A stretch of DNA of 64,000 nt from Anaerobacillus arseniciselenatis (lineage in GTDB: Bacteria; Bacillota; Bacilli; Bacillales; Anaerobacillaceae): the NCBI RefSeq assembly GCF_001865995.1, contig NZ_MLQQ01000042.1, positions 124,001 to 188,000 of the forward strand, read 5' to 3'. Of the stretch, positions 55,369-64,000 are shown piece after piece. Made by a program: the position numbers and the translations under genes. Below the pieces are notes generated by a model, which was not told the origin of the DNA, searched no databases, and saw only the letters and a list, made by a program, of their open reading frames with translations. Within the stretch, counting starts at the first letter, position 1; each line of letters starts with the position of its first letter.

Positions 55369-55403
55369 ATACGAATAGTAGTGTATTTTTTAGGGGGGTT
55401 ATT

Positions 55404-55808
55404 ATGAAGATTTTTTCTAATCCAAGTCAACAACTTTTAGAACAATCTTTAAATGCATCTTCAATGCGTCAAAAAACAATATCTCAAAATATAGCTAACG
55501 TGGACACTCCTAATTACAAAGCAAAAAAAACAGTATTTGAACATCAATTGAATAATGCGATTAATAACCAACATCTAAATGCTCACCGGACAGATGCTAG
55601 ACACTTTCATTTTGGCGGAAAAGAGAGTTCGGGCGCTGAAGTAGTTGTTGATCGCAAAAATACGATGTTTAACCATAACGGTAATAATGTGGATATTGAA
55701 CACGAAATGGCGGAAATGGCCAAAAATCAAATTTATTATAATGCATTAATTGATCGTTTAAATGGCAGGTTCAATAACATTAGAACCGTTGTTGGAGGAG
55801 GTAGATAA
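55404..55808 (+). CDS. flgB: Flagellar basal-body rod protein FlgB
   Basis: A 134-residue proximal rod protein. The N-terminal rod motif SMRQKTISQNIANVDTPNYKAKK is diagnostic. The C-terminus contains EMAEMAKNQIYYNALIDRLNGRF, the conserved helix of rod proteins. Strong AGGGGGG lies before the ATG. First gene of the fla operon here, following codY as in B. subtilis. Confidence 0.96.
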   Translation: MKIFSNPSQQLLEQSLNASSMRQKTISQNIANVDTPNYKAKKTVFEHQLNNAINNQHLNAHRTDARHFHFGGKESSGAEVVVDRKNTMFNHNGNNVDIEHEMAEMAKNQIYYNALIDRLNGRFNNIRTVVGGGR

Positions 55809-55810
55809 TT

Positions 55811-56266
55811 ATGACGATTTTTCACGGTTTTAATACGACAGCGTCAGCACTTACTGCACAACGGCTAAGGATGGATGTTGTATCTTCTAATATGGCGAAT
55901 GTAGATACGACAAGAGGTCGTATGGTCGATGGTGAATGGGAACCTTACAGGCGAAAAATGGTTGAAATGCAGCCAAATGAAAATCGTTTTTCATCTCATT
56001 TATCGAAAGCGATGGGGAGAAGTGACCACCCAGGTAACGGGGTTAAAGTGAGCAGAATTGTTGAAGATGAAACACCGTTTAAGTTAGTGTATCAGCCAGA
56101 TCATCCAGATGCTAACGATGAAGGCTATGTACAACTTCCTAATGTCGATCCTTTAAAAGAAATGGTCGACATGATGAGTGCAACTCGTTCATATGAAGCG
56201 AATGTAACGACATTAAATGCAACTAAAAACATGCTTATGAAAGCATTAGAAATTGGTAGAGGATAG
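55811..56266 (+). CDS. flgC: Flagellar basal-body rod protein FlgC
   Basis: A 151-residue rod protein with ALTAQRLRMDVVSSNMANVDTTRG at the N-terminus and MVDMMSATRSYEANVTTLNATKNMLMKALEIG at the C-terminus, both family signatures. GGAGGAGG in the end of flgB serves as ribosome binding site. Confidence 0.96.
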   Translation: MTIFHGFNTTASALTAQRLRMDVVSSNMANVDTTRGRMVDGEWEPYRRKMVEMQPNENRFSSHLSKAMGRSDHPGNGVKVSRIVEDETPFKLVYQPDHPDANDEGYVQLPNVDPLKEMVDMMSATRSYEANVTTLNATKNMLMKALEIGRG

Positions 56267-56276
56267 GGGGATTTAA

Positions 56277-56585
56277 ATGGATCCGATTGCATATAGACCT
56301 AATTCGGTAATGAATATTCAAGGTGCTACTCAGCCGACGCGTAAACTAAGTTCTGCTGAAGCGCAAAATAATTTTAAGTCTTTGTTAAGTGATGCTCTAC
56401 ATAATGTGAATAATGCACAGCATGCTTCTGCGAAGGCGACAGAAAAGTTAGCAAGAGGAGAAAATATTGATTTACATGAAGTGATGATTACTGGTCAAAA
56501 AGCAAGTATTACTCTTCAAACAACAGTAGAGGTACGTAATAAAATCGTAGAAGCCTATCAAGAGGTTATGAGAATGCAAGTTTAG
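56277..56585 (+). CDS. fliE: Flagellar hook-basal body complex protein FliE
   Basis: A 102-residue adaptor between the MS ring and rod. Shows NFKSLLSDALHNVNNAQHASAKATEKLARGE and the C-terminal TTVEVRNKIVEAYQEVMRMQV, the export-rod conserved end. GGGGG precedes the ATG. Confidence 0.95.
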   Translation: MDPIAYRPNSVMNIQGATQPTRKLSSAEAQNNFKSLLSDALHNVNNAQHASAKATEKLARGENIDLHEVMITGQKASITLQTTVEVRNKIVEAYQEVMRMQV

Positions 56586-56618
56586 TTGAAATTTTGAGTT
56601 AGCATAGTAGGAGGAAAC

Positions 56619-58202
56619 ATGGACGAAAAACTATTACTATACAAAGACAAACTAATTAAATATTGGACCGAGCGAACCAATGTACAAAAAGGGATGATTG
56701 TCGGTTCGATCCTACTGTTCATAATGCTACTCATTGTTGTTTCGATGCTAGGTTCAAGAACAAGCATGGTTCCGTTGTACAGTAACTTATCATTTCAGGA
56801 AACGGGTGAAATTAAAGCCCAATTAGATAGTAGAGGGATTTCCTCTGAGATAGCTGATAACGGAACGACGATACTTGTTCCAGAAACAATGGTTGATAGT
56901 TTAAAAGTTGAATTAGCAGCAGAAGGTATTCCACAAAGTGGAAGTATTGATTATACGACGTTTAGGGATCGAATGGGATTCGGAATGACCGATAACGAAT
57001 TTAACATTATGGAACGTGCTGCTATGCAAACCGAATTAGCTAACTTAATTCGGAATATTGAGGGTGTTCAACATGCGCAAGTGATGATTACTCTACCTGA
57101 AGAAGATATTTGGGTGTCTAGTAGTGAGCAAACTGCTTCTGCATCGGTACTATTAAATATTCGACCAGGGTATCAGTTAGATCAACAACAAATAAGGGCC
57201 CTTTATCATTTAATTTCCAAAAGTGTTCCGAAACTCCCTGTTGATAATATCGTCATTATGAACCAAATGTTTGAGTATTTAGAATTACAAAATGAAAATA
57301 TGATCGATTCAACTCTAACTGTTTATGAACAGCAACGAACAATACAACGAGATATTGAACGAGATATTCAACGTCAAGTTCAACAAATGCTAGGTACACT
57401 TGTTGGTAGAGATAAAGTTTTAGTATCTGTTACAACTGATGTTGACTTTACGAAGGAAAATCGTGCTGAAGATTTAGTTACTCCTGTTGATCAAGAAAAT
57501 ATGTCGGGTTTAGCAGTTAGCATTGAAAGAATAACAGAGACGTATAGTGGTGATGAGTTTCAAGATGGCGGTATACCTGGTACCGGTGAAACAGATATCC
57601 CTGGATACCCTGGTGCTACAGGAGCAGGTGCTGGCGACTACGAACGAGTGGAAGAACGAATAAATAATGATGTGAATAGAATAAGACGAGACATCGTGCG
57701 TAGCCCTTATCAAGTTCGCGATATTGGAATACAAGTTATGGTCGAACCACCTAACCCTGATGACCCTAACTCTTTGCAACCTGAACTCATCGACGATATT
57801 ACCCAAATTTTAAGTACGATTGTTCGAACGAGTATTTCTAAAGAGGTTGTCGATCAATTAACCCCTGAACAGATCAACGATAAAGTGTTTGTTTCGGCGC
57901 ATAGCTTTGACGGTAAAGTTGTTTTTGACGATGTCATCGATGCCGAAACACCAATTTGGTACTATATTGTCGGCGGATTAGGTTTATTGATTATTTTCCT
58001 TATCTTTTTATTATTACGTAAAGGTAAAAAAGAAGAAGTAGTAGAAGAGACGGCTCCGACAAGAGTAGATTATGATATACCGGATATTAACGAAGACCAA
58101 GATTCTGAAGAGAAGGCTAGACGTAGACAGTTAGAAACAATGGCTAAAGACAAGCCTGATGAATTTGCGAAGCTCGTTCGTACGTGGTTATCTGAAGATT
58201 AA
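56619..58202 (+). CDS. fliF: Flagellar MS-ring protein FliF
   Basis: A 527-residue membrane protein forming the MS ring. Two transmembrane helices, about residues 26-47 (GMIVGSILLFIMLLIVVSML) and 446-467 (WYYIVGGLGLLIIFLIFLLL), enclose the ring-building domains (YscJ/FliF). The C-terminal tail (KARRRQLETMAKDKPDEFAKLVRTWLSED) binds FliG. AGGAGG precedes the ATG. Confidence 0.96.
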   Translation: MDEKLLLYKDKLIKYWTERTNVQKGMIVGSILLFIMLLIVVSMLGSRTSMVPLYSNLSFQETGEIKAQLDSRGISSEIADNGTTILVPETMVDSLKVELAAEGIPQSGSIDYTTFRDRMGFGMTDNEFNIMERAAMQTELANLIRNIEGVQHAQVMITLPEEDIWVSSSEQTASASVLLNIRPGYQLDQQQIRALYHLISKSVPKLPVDNIVIMNQMFEYLELQNENMIDSTLTVYEQQRTIQRDIERDIQRQVQQMLGTLVGRDKVLVSVTTDVDFTKENRAEDLVTPVDQENMSGLAVSIERITETYSGDEFQDGGIPGTGETDIPGYPGATGAGAGDYERVEERINNDVNRIRRDIVRSPYQVRDIGIQVMVEPPNPDDPNSLQPELIDDITQILSTIVRTSISKEVVDQLTPEQINDKVFVSAHSFDGKVVFDDVIDAETPIWYYIVGGLGLLIIFLIFLLLRKGKKEEVVEETAPTRVDYDIPDINEDQDSEEKARRRQLETMAKDKPDEFAKLVRTWLSED

Positions 58203-58215
58203 GGAGGGGAAAAGT

Positions 58216-59229
58216 TTGACTAACAAGAAAAAGGAATTATCAGGAAAAGAAAAGGCGGCAATTCTCCTCATCTCCTTAGGGCCAGACGTATCAGCACAAG
58301 TGTATAAACATTTGAGTGAAGAGGAGATTGAAAAATTAACTCTTGAAATTGCTGGTGTTAGAAAAGTAGATTCAAGTATGAAAGAAGAAGTAATTGAACA
58401 GTTCCACCAATTAGCGATGGCACAAGACTATATTTCTCAAGGTGGAATTGGCTATGCTAAAAATGTTTTAGAGAAAGCTCTTGGTGAATCGGAAGCGATG
58501 GATATTATTAATCGTTTAACTTCGACGCTACAAGTTCGCCCGTTTGATTTTGCAAGAAAAGCAGATGCTGGACAAATTTTAAATTTTATTCAAAATGAAC
58601 ATCCGCAAACGATCGCACTTATTTTATCTTATCTAGAGTCTGTTCAGGCTGGGCAAATATTATCAGAGCTTCCACAAGAGATGCAAGCGGATATTGCCAA
58701 GCGTATTGCACTAATGGACAGTACGTCTCCTGAAATCATAAATGAAGTAGAAAGTATTCTAGAAAGAAAGTTATCAGCGACTGTTACACAAGACTTCACA
58801 AAAGCAGGTGGTATAGAAGCTGTGGTTGAAGTATTAAATAGTGTGGACAGAAGCACAGAGCGAACCATTCTAGATGCGCTTGAAATTCAAGACCCTGAAC
58901 TTGCCGAAGAAATTAAAAAGCGTATGTTTGTATTCGAAGATATTGTTACGCTTGATAATCGCTCAATTCAACGAGTTATTCGTGACGTTGAGAATGAAGA
59001 TTTACAGTTAGCGCTGAAAGTTGCTAATGACGAAGTTAAGGATGTTGTCTTTAAAAATATGTCTCAGCGTATGGCAGAAACGTTTAAGGAAGAAATGGAG
59101 TTCATGGGACCTGTGCGCTTGCGTGACGTTGAAGAAGCCCAAACTAGAATTGTTGCCGTTATTCGACGCTTAGAAGAGGCCGGTGAGATTGTCATCGCCA
59201 GAGGTGGAGGAGATGATATTATTGTCTAA
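58216..59229 (+). CDS. fliG: Flagellar motor switch protein FliG
   Basis: A 337-residue C-ring protein; torque helix and ARM domains present. Characteristic KEKAAILLISLGPDVSAQVYKHLSEEE, NEHPQTIALILSYL (EHPQ motif), FVFEDIVTLDNRSIQRVIRDV and C-terminal MGPVRLRDVEEAQ. The frame extends upstream inside fliF, but AGGAGGGG (58202-58208) and family alignment put the start at a TTG, 58216. It overlaps fliH by 17 bases. Confidence 0.96.
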   Translation: MTNKKKELSGKEKAAILLISLGPDVSAQVYKHLSEEEIEKLTLEIAGVRKVDSSMKEEVIEQFHQLAMAQDYISQGGIGYAKNVLEKALGESEAMDIINRLTSTLQVRPFDFARKADAGQILNFIQNEHPQTIALILSYLESVQAGQILSELPQEMQADIAKRIALMDSTSPEIINEVESILERKLSATVTQDFTKAGGIEAVVEVLNSVDRSTERTILDALEIQDPELAEEIKKRMFVFEDIVTLDNRSIQRVIRDVENEDLQLALKVANDEVKDVVFKNMSQRMAETFKEEMEFMGPVRLRDVEEAQTRIVAVIRRLEEAGEIVIARGGGDDIIV

Positions 59230-60019
59230 AGTAATAAAATCATCTTTTGCCAATACAATCGATACTGAAAAAAAGACGATTGCTTTAAAAAAGATTTTAC
59301 AGACACAAGCTGATAGTGAAGCCGCTTCTAATAATGAAGAGAAAGTTGTAAATGAAACGAATGAACTAGCTGAACAAGAGTTAGAAAAGGCAATTGAAGA
59401 AGCGGAACAAATGAAAAAAGAAGCAGAAAATGAATATAAACAATTCCAAGATCGAATGAATGATGAAATGCTCACTCAGCAAAAACATGCAGAACAAATG
59501 TTTAAGCAAGCTGAAGAAAGTGGATACAATGAAGGGTTTCAACAAGGCCTCGAAGAAGGAAAAAGGCAATATGAATCAATCATTGAAGAGGCCAAAGGCA
59601 TTGTTACGGCTTCACAAGCGGATTATTTTAAACGCATAAATGAGGCCGAGCCTACAATCATTCAATTAGCACTAAAAGTAGCAGAGAAGATTTTTACAGA
59701 AACGATTGAGGAAAATGATGAACGGTGGCTCTCCATCGTAAAAGCTGTAATAAATGAAGTGCGAGAACATGAAGATGTCAAACTGTATATTCACCCGAGT
59801 TGGTATGAGTTAGTGTTGGCACATAAAGAAGAACTACAACTTCTAGTACCAAATTGCGAGCATTTATATATTTACCCTGATGCATATTTAGATGAGCACG
59901 GTTGTACGGTTGAAACTGCCTACGGTAAAATCGACGCTTCTGTTGATAGTCAATTAACGGAGATTAAACGAACGCTTCTTGAAAAATTAAAGGAGTTGGA
60001 CGGCTATGAACGTAGCTGA
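59213..60019 (+). CDS. fliH: Flagellar assembly protein FliH
   Basis: A 268-residue regulator of the export ATPase FliI. N-terminus MILLSKVIKSS resembles other Bacillus FliH (MISLSNIIK). A long coiled coil (about 40-110) is followed by YNEGFQQGLEEGKRQYE (the GxxxG-type repeat) and the C-terminal V-ATPase E-like domain. The frame is open from 59183; GGTGGAGGAG and alignment select ATG 59213. Confidence 0.92.
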   Translation: MILLSKVIKSSFANTIDTEKKTIALKKILQTQADSEAASNNEEKVVNETNELAEQELEKAIEEAEQMKKEAENEYKQFQDRMNDEMLTQQKHAEQMFKQAEESGYNEGFQQGLEEGKRQYESIIEEAKGIVTASQADYFKRINEAEPTIIQLALKVAEKIFTETIEENDERWLSIVKAVINEVREHEDVKLYIHPSWYELVLAHKEELQLLVPNCEHLYIYPDAYLDEHGCTVETAYGKIDASVDSQLTEIKRTLLEKLKELDGYERS

Positions 60020-61316
60020 TTTGATAAATGAAGTAAATGTTATCAATCCTTATAAACATTACGGTAAAGTAAGTCGTGTCGTAGGCTTGACGATCGAATC
60101 TAAAGGCCCACAAGTATCAATTGGTGAGCTATGTTACATTACTGTGGGAAGATCACCTAAACGAAAAGTAATGGCGGAAGTTGTAGGGTTCCGTGATGAA
60201 AATGTCCTTTTAATGCCGTTTACAACGGTTCATGATATTGGGCCAGGAAGTCTAGTGGAAGCGACAAAAAAGCCTCTTGAAGTAAAGGTTGGAACATCAC
60301 TAATAGGAAGTGTGATTGATGGACTAGGTCAACCGTTAAACGGTCATGATCTCCCCAAAGGGTTACGACCTTTCCCGACCGACAACCCACCTCCTAATCC
60401 TTTATCAAGACCGAGAATACACGATCCTCTTAGTTTAGGGGTTCGGGCTATTGACAGTTTATTTACGGTAGGAAAAGGGCAAAGAATGGGCATTTTTGCT
60501 GGTAGCGGTGTTGGGAAAAGTACGCTAATGGCGATGATCGCCAAAAACTCCGATGCGGATTTAAATGTTATTGCTTTAATCGGAGAACGTGGTAGGGAAG
60601 TTCGCGATTTTATAGAAAGAGACTTAGGGGAAGAAGGACTAAGGAGAACGATTGTTGTTGTAGCGACCTCTGATCAACCTGCCTTAATGCGGATTAAAGG
60701 GGCGATGACTGCAACAGCTATTGCCGAATATTTCCGTAATCAAGGGTTAAATGTCACCTTAATGATGGATTCAGTCACTCGGTTTGCGATGGCACAGCGT
60801 GAAATTGGCTTAGCTATCGGTGAGCCACCAACGACGAAAGGTTATACTCCAAGTGTATTTGCTTATTTACCTAAATTATTAGAACGTTCCGGAACGAATG
60901 AAAGTGGATCTATTACGGCATTTTATACGGTTTTAGTAGATGGTGATGATTTAAATGAACCAATTTCTGATGCTGTACGAGGAATTTTAGACGGGCATTT
61001 AGTGCTGGATCGTAAGTTAGCTAATAAAGGTCAATTTCCGGCGATCAATCCGTTAAAAAGTATTAGTCGAGTTATGAATGACATTGTTGATCATTCTCAC
61101 CGTGCGTCAGCCGATCGCTTGCGTCAACTTCTAGCTACATATATAGACTCTGAAGATTTGATCAACATTGGTGCCTATAAGCGAGGTTCTTCTAAAGAAG
61201 TTGATGAAGCTATACAAGCTTACCCGAAAATCATTCAATTTATAAAACAAGCTACTGACGAGAAAGTATCTTTTAATGAAGCCGTTCAATTGTTAGTGAA
61301 CGAATTTAGTAATTAG
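60006..61316 (+). CDS. fliI: Flagellum-specific export ATPase FliI
   Basis: A 436-residue F1-beta-like ATPase of the flagellar type III export apparatus. Walker A GIFAGSGVGKSTLMAMIA, catalytic GERGREVRDFI, Walker B VTLMMDSVTRFAMAQREI, and GEPPTTKGYTPSVFA. Overlaps fliH by 14 bases; GGAG of GGAGTTGGACGG is the likely ribosome binding site. Confidence 0.97.
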   Translation: MNVADLINEVNVINPYKHYGKVSRVVGLTIESKGPQVSIGELCYITVGRSPKRKVMAEVVGFRDENVLLMPFTTVHDIGPGSLVEATKKPLEVKVGTSLIGSVIDGLGQPLNGHDLPKGLRPFPTDNPPPNPLSRPRIHDPLSLGVRAIDSLFTVGKGQRMGIFAGSGVGKSTLMAMIAKNSDADLNVIALIGERGREVRDFIERDLGEEGLRRTIVVVATSDQPALMRIKGAMTATAIAEYFRNQGLNVTLMMDSVTRFAMAQREIGLAIGEPPTTKGYTPSVFAYLPKLLERSGTNESGSITAFYTVLVDGDDLNEPISDAVRGILDGHLVLDRKLANKGQFPAINPLKSISRVMNDIVDHSHRASADRLRQLLATYIDSEDLINIGAYKRGSSKEVDEAIQAYPKIIQFIKQATDEKVSFNEAVQLLVNEFSN

Positions 61317-61330
61317 TAAAGGAGAATAAA

Positions 61331-61768
61331 ATGTCATTTCAGTTTACGTTGCAAAAAATTTTAGAAGTGAGAGAAAATGAAAAATTAAAGGCCGAGAAAG
61401 AATTCACGCAAGCAACGAAGCAATTTGAAGAAGTGGCAACAAAATTATACGACCTATTAAAAAAAAAGGAAGACTATGAAGGTCAATATAATAACCAAGT
61501 ACAAACAGGTATACATGTATTTCAAATTCAACAGTCGTATTTAGTTTTGGATCAATTACAAAAACAAATCAACCAATTACAATATTACACGCAGCAAGCT
61601 CGAACGAATATGAATCAAAAAGAAGAAGTTTTAGTAGATAAATCTATTGAATTAAAAAAATATGAAAAAATGAAACAAATTAAATATGAACAGTTTATAG
61701 AAGAAACGAGACGACAAGAAAATCTCTTGATGGATGAAATTTCTGTTCAGCAATTTATGAATCGTTGA
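61331..61768 (+). CDS. fliJ: Flagellar export chaperone FliJ
   Basis: A 145-residue coiled-coil protein starting MSFQFTLQKILEVRENEKLKAEKEF in pattern, typical of FliJ, with long helices and many Lys/Glu/Gln. It sits in the FliI hexamer like the gamma subunit of F1. AAAGGAG precedes the ATG. Confidence 0.93.
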   Translation: MSFQFTLQKILEVRENEKLKAEKEFTQATKQFEEVATKLYDLLKKKEDYEGQYNNQVQTGIHVFQIQQSYLVLDQLQKQINQLQYYTQQARTNMNQKEEVLVDKSIELKKYEKMKQIKYEQFIEETRRQENLLMDEISVQQFMNR

Positions 61769-61782
61769 AATTAGGTGACGTA

Positions 61783-62352
61783 ATGAACAAGAAAGAGCAG
61801 CAATACAGTAAAATTCAATGGTTTTTTCTGGTCATTTTTATTCCTGTTGTTTTTGCAATAATTTTATTTAGCATCATTTTAAGTTTTATGGGAGTAAATG
61901 TTATTGACCAAACGAAGCAAGTAGTTTCGAATGTGCCTATTTTATCAAACTATGTAAAAACGGAAGAGCAGATTTTAGAAGAAGAAGAAAAAGCGAATAT
62001 CGAAGAGCTAACAGCGAAGCTTAATCAACGGGAAATTGAAATTGGCCGCCTAGAAACAACGGTAAATTCAAAAGAAGAAGAAATTGAGTCGCTATTAGAT
62101 GAAATTGATTTGCTTATGTCACAGCTTGCAGAATTACAAGATGCTCAACTAGAAGTATTCGCAGACTATGAAGAAATTGGGAAGTTATACGAAGCAATGG
62201 CACCACAAAATGCCGCTAGAATTATTTCCGAACTTCCTGATGATAAAGCTGCTATCCATTTATCTTTTATGAAAACTGATACGAAGGCAGATATATTAGC
62301 TCAGTTACCTCCAGAAGAAGCGGCACAGTTAATTAGTTTAATAAGTGAATGA
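61783..62352 (+). CDS. ylxF: YlxF / MotE-like membrane protein
   Basis: A 189-residue protein with an N-terminal transmembrane helix (about residues 12-35, FFLVIFIPVVFAIILFSIIL), a coiled coil (about 60-120) and a C-terminal MgtE_N-like domain (YEAMAPQNAARIISELPDDKAAIHLS). Homologs called MotE act as chaperones of the motor stator in Rhizobia. Start ATG 61783 follows AGGTGA. Its TGA stop (62350-62352) lies inside the left end of the repeat element at 62347-62464. Confidence 0.9.
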   Translation: MNKKEQQYSKIQWFFLVIFIPVVFAIILFSIILSFMGVNVIDQTKQVVSNVPILSNYVKTEEQILEEEEKANIEELTAKLNQREIEIGRLETTVNSKEEEIESLLDEIDLLMSQLAELQDAQLEVFADYEEIGKLYEAMAPQNAARIISELPDDKAAIHLSFMKTDTKADILAQLPPEEAAQLISLISE

Positions 62353-62464
62353 ATTTCATAATCACCTAAACTTAAGCCTATCAAACTATATTTAATGGCG
62401 AGTGAATTAACGCAACTACATATAGATACTTAATTGGTGATAATATTGAATGGTGAAATTCATT
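62347..62464. repeat. Repeat family 3 (inverted-repeat element), copy 2
   Basis: AATGAATTTCATAATCACCTAA at the left and GAATGGTGAAATTCATT at the right are inverted. The interior (TATCAAACTATATTTAATGGCGAG, CGCAACTACATATAGATACTTAAT) is about 80 percent like copy 1 at 26876-26992, but the left arm of the central hairpin is degraded. It lies between ylxF and fliK and contributes the ylxF stop codon. Confidence 0.82.
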
Positions 62465-62508
62465 AAAGTAGCAATTAAAAACATTAACTTTGAAAGGGGG
62501 TGAAAAAA

Positions 62509-63774
62509 ATGAATGCGATTAGTTTAATGCAAATGACAACTAAACAAACAACTCAAAATAAATTAGAGCCGTTAAGTGACTCTGTCGACCAAAAGGGATC
62601 GTTTTTACAAATGTTAAATAGTTCATTAACCGATAAAGGCCTCGAGGTAACTCCTATAAATATGGTTGATGTAGAAAATGAAGAGCTTACTAGTTTACAT
62701 AAGCTCATTATTAACCTTTTAGAGGAGCTCCCATTTAATGAGGAGTTAATGGATGAAGAGGCGTTATCGATCCCGTTTATAGACAATTTTATGAAAGAGT
62801 TGCCGCTAGAACTACAAACTCATATTGAGCAGTTGTTTGAAAGTAACGAAAAGTTAATGGATATCGTTGGTAAAGGTGAAGGCTATTTACAAAATCCTGT
62901 TGAGCTTCTTGCAGTTTTTCTTCATTTAGCTCAAGTTGATATTACAGAAGTGGAACAGCAGATTTCTGAAGTTTCTTCAAAGCTACAACACCATGTTTCA
63001 AACCTGTTACCGCTAATGTTTTCAACACAACAACATACTGATAAGGCACATTTGAAAGATATAAAAGTAAGAAATACTCTAAAGCAGAGCGCTGAACAAA
63101 TGACATCTAATTTACAATTATTATCTGTGGAAGACAAAATAAAGTTGGCTAAGGCTATCAATAAATACCAAAATAAAAACGATAGATCTCAACTAGTGTT
63201 AGCTGCTTTTTCAAGGAACTCCGTTGAACTTTTGAATGTTGTAAATCAAGGATTAAACCTAACAAATAGTCAACAGCCTATTTCACAATTACAACAATTT
63301 GTTTTACATGTTGGTGAAAACCGCGCTGATCAACAAACAACTGAACACTTTATGAGACAGTTTCAAAATATACTAGGTAGAAGCTCACTAGCTCAATTTC
63401 CAAATGGAGCAAATCAACTAACGATTAAATTATTTCCAGAGCACCTCGGAAGGTTAGATGTGAAGTTAACGCAGCAAAACAACGGAGTAATCGTTGCACA
63501 ACTTATTACTTCAACTCAAGCAGCAAAGAATGCAATTGATTCACAACTGCATCAATTGAGGCAAGCATTTATTGCTCAAAATATTCAAGTAGATAAAATC
63601 GAAATTAACACGCAGCAACAACAGCAGTCGCTCAACCAGTCTGACAAACAAAACCAAGAAGAAAAAAGTAATAGTCAGCAACATGGTGAACAAAAACAAA
63701 AACAAGGTATGGCTGACGATGAGGAAGATAGTTTCCAAGATTTTTTAAATGAATCGATTAACGTAGAGGTTTAG
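62509..63774 (+). CDS. fliK: Flagellar hook-length control protein FliK
   Basis: A 421-residue molecular ruler secreted during hook growth. N-terminal and middle regions are low-complexity and variable. The C-terminal Flg_hook domain is clear: NQLTIKLFPEHLGRLDVKLTQ, NAIDSQLHQLRQAFIAQNIQVDKIEI, followed by a Gln/Lys-rich tail. The frame opens at GTG 62500, but AAAGGGGGTGA best fits ATG 62509. Confidence 0.94.
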   Translation: MNAISLMQMTTKQTTQNKLEPLSDSVDQKGSFLQMLNSSLTDKGLEVTPINMVDVENEELTSLHKLIINLLEELPFNEELMDEEALSIPFIDNFMKELPLELQTHIEQLFESNEKLMDIVGKGEGYLQNPVELLAVFLHLAQVDITEVEQQISEVSSKLQHHVSNLLPLMFSTQQHTDKAHLKDIKVRNTLKQSAEQMTSNLQLLSVEDKIKLAKAINKYQNKNDRSQLVLAAFSRNSVELLNVVNQGLNLTNSQQPISQLQQFVLHVGENRADQQTTEHFMRQFQNILGRSSLAQFPNGANQLTIKLFPEHLGRLDVKLTQQNNGVIVAQLITSTQAAKNAIDSQLHQLRQAFIAQNIQVDKIEINTQQQQQSLNQSDKQNQEEKSNSQQHGEQKQKQGMADDEEDSFQDFLNESINVEV

Positions 63775-63782
63775 GTGATCGT

Positions 63783-64000
63783 ATGGTAAATTCAATTAAT
63801 GAAAGTTTATTTTTAGCTGACCGACAAACAAATGACCGAAAAACAGGGCAAAGTAGTTTAGATCAAGATGCATTTTTGAAAATTTTAATTACACAACTTC
63901 AAAATCAAGACCCGTCGAACCCAATGGAAGATAAAGAATTTATATCACAAATGGCGAACTTCTCAAGTCTTGAACAAATGCAACAAATGAATAAATCATT
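63783..64000 (+). CDS. flgD: Flagellar hook assembly scaffold FlgD (partial, 3' end outside window)
   Basis: The first 72 codons. The N-terminal FlgD scaffold region is visible: DQDAFLKILITQLQNQDPSNP and MEDKEFISQMANFSSLEQMQQMNK. It caps the growing hook. ATG 63783 follows TTAGGTGAT eight bases after fliK ends. The reading frame is open to the window end. Confidence 0.94.
   Translation, partial: MVNSINESLFLADRQTNDRKTGQSSLDQDAFLKILITQLQNQDPSNPMEDKEFISQMANFSSLEQMQQMNKS

Noticed and set aside
55091-55403. Sigma-D promoter before flgB
   Set aside because: No TAAA with a GCCGATAT-like box at the right distance was found; only sigma-A-like candidates.
1-64000. tRNA, rRNA, prophage, complete insertion sequence or defence system
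   Set aside because: None was recognised on either strand while reading through; only non-coding repeats suggest mobility. A tRNAscan and Pfam run would be needed to be certain.

Overview
The window is a low-GC, Gram-positive, endospore-forming chromosome of the family Bacillaceae. The gene order is almost exactly the yloB-to-flgD core segment known from Bacillus subtilis. Encoded SpoVM, FapR, CodY, RemA, PrkC/PrpC, YlxM and the fla/che operon start all fit. Genus is not determined by anything I can see; the density of intergenic repeats and some gene differences (DegV after FakA, a YfkK-type gene before smc) argue against B. subtilis itself.

Layout. 1-623: tail of a P-type Ca2+ ATPase (YloB). 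1070-3206: yicC/yloC, remA, gmk, rpoZ. 3207-3895: terminator plus three palindromic repeats. 3896-15341: coaBC, priA, fmt, rsmB, rlmN, prpC, prkC, rsgA, rpe, a tight co-directional run for CoA, replication restart, translation and Ser/Thr signalling. 15589-15669: spoVM (26 codons). 15744-15932: rpmB on the minus strand. 16496-19448: yloU, fakA and a DegV/FakB protein. 19820-21429: serine dehydratase subunits. 21432-27280: recG, then the FapR regulon operon fapR-plsX-fabD-fabG-acpP with a recognisable FapR operator. 27439-35680: rnc, a YfkK-like gene (minus strand), smc, ftsY, ylxM, ffh. 35767-40438: rpsP, khpA, ylqD, rimM, trmD, rplS, lepB, rbgA. 40655-44135: rnhB, ylqG, ylqH and two small overlapping unknown genes. 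44941-51684: sucC, sucD, dprA, topA, trmFO. 52007-54842: hslV, hslU, codY. 55404-64000: start of the flagellar operon flgB, flgC, fliE, fliF, fliG, fliH, fliI, fliJ, ylxF, fliK, flgD (cut by the window end).

Compared with the B. subtilis order, three genes are absent at their usual places: def (between priA and fmt), thiN (between rpe and spoVM) and xerC/codV (between trmFO and hslV). In each case intergenic sequence rich in repeats or hairpins sits there instead.

The most unusual material is intergenic. I see at least four dispersed repeat families: (1) a roughly 200-bp element with a TTGGTTAGTTGG-type left part and an 80-nt hairpin whose stem shows compensatory base changes between copies; (2) a GC-richer palindromic element beginning TGTCTAGCTYCAG and ending GCGCTTTTCT; (3) a 117-bp terminal-inverted-repeat element present twice, one copy supplying the stop codon of ylxF; (4) AT-rich or ACTCAAAA-rich filler sequences. 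There is also a series of very long, two-part hairpin terminators, a 97-nt solitary hairpin upstream of ylxM-ffh, and a possible pseudoknot before spoVM. Among proteins, the ylqG-ylqH pair looks like an orphan FliK-like / FlhB-C-terminal-domain-like pair. No tRNA, rRNA, CRISPR, prophage or complete insertion sequence was seen.
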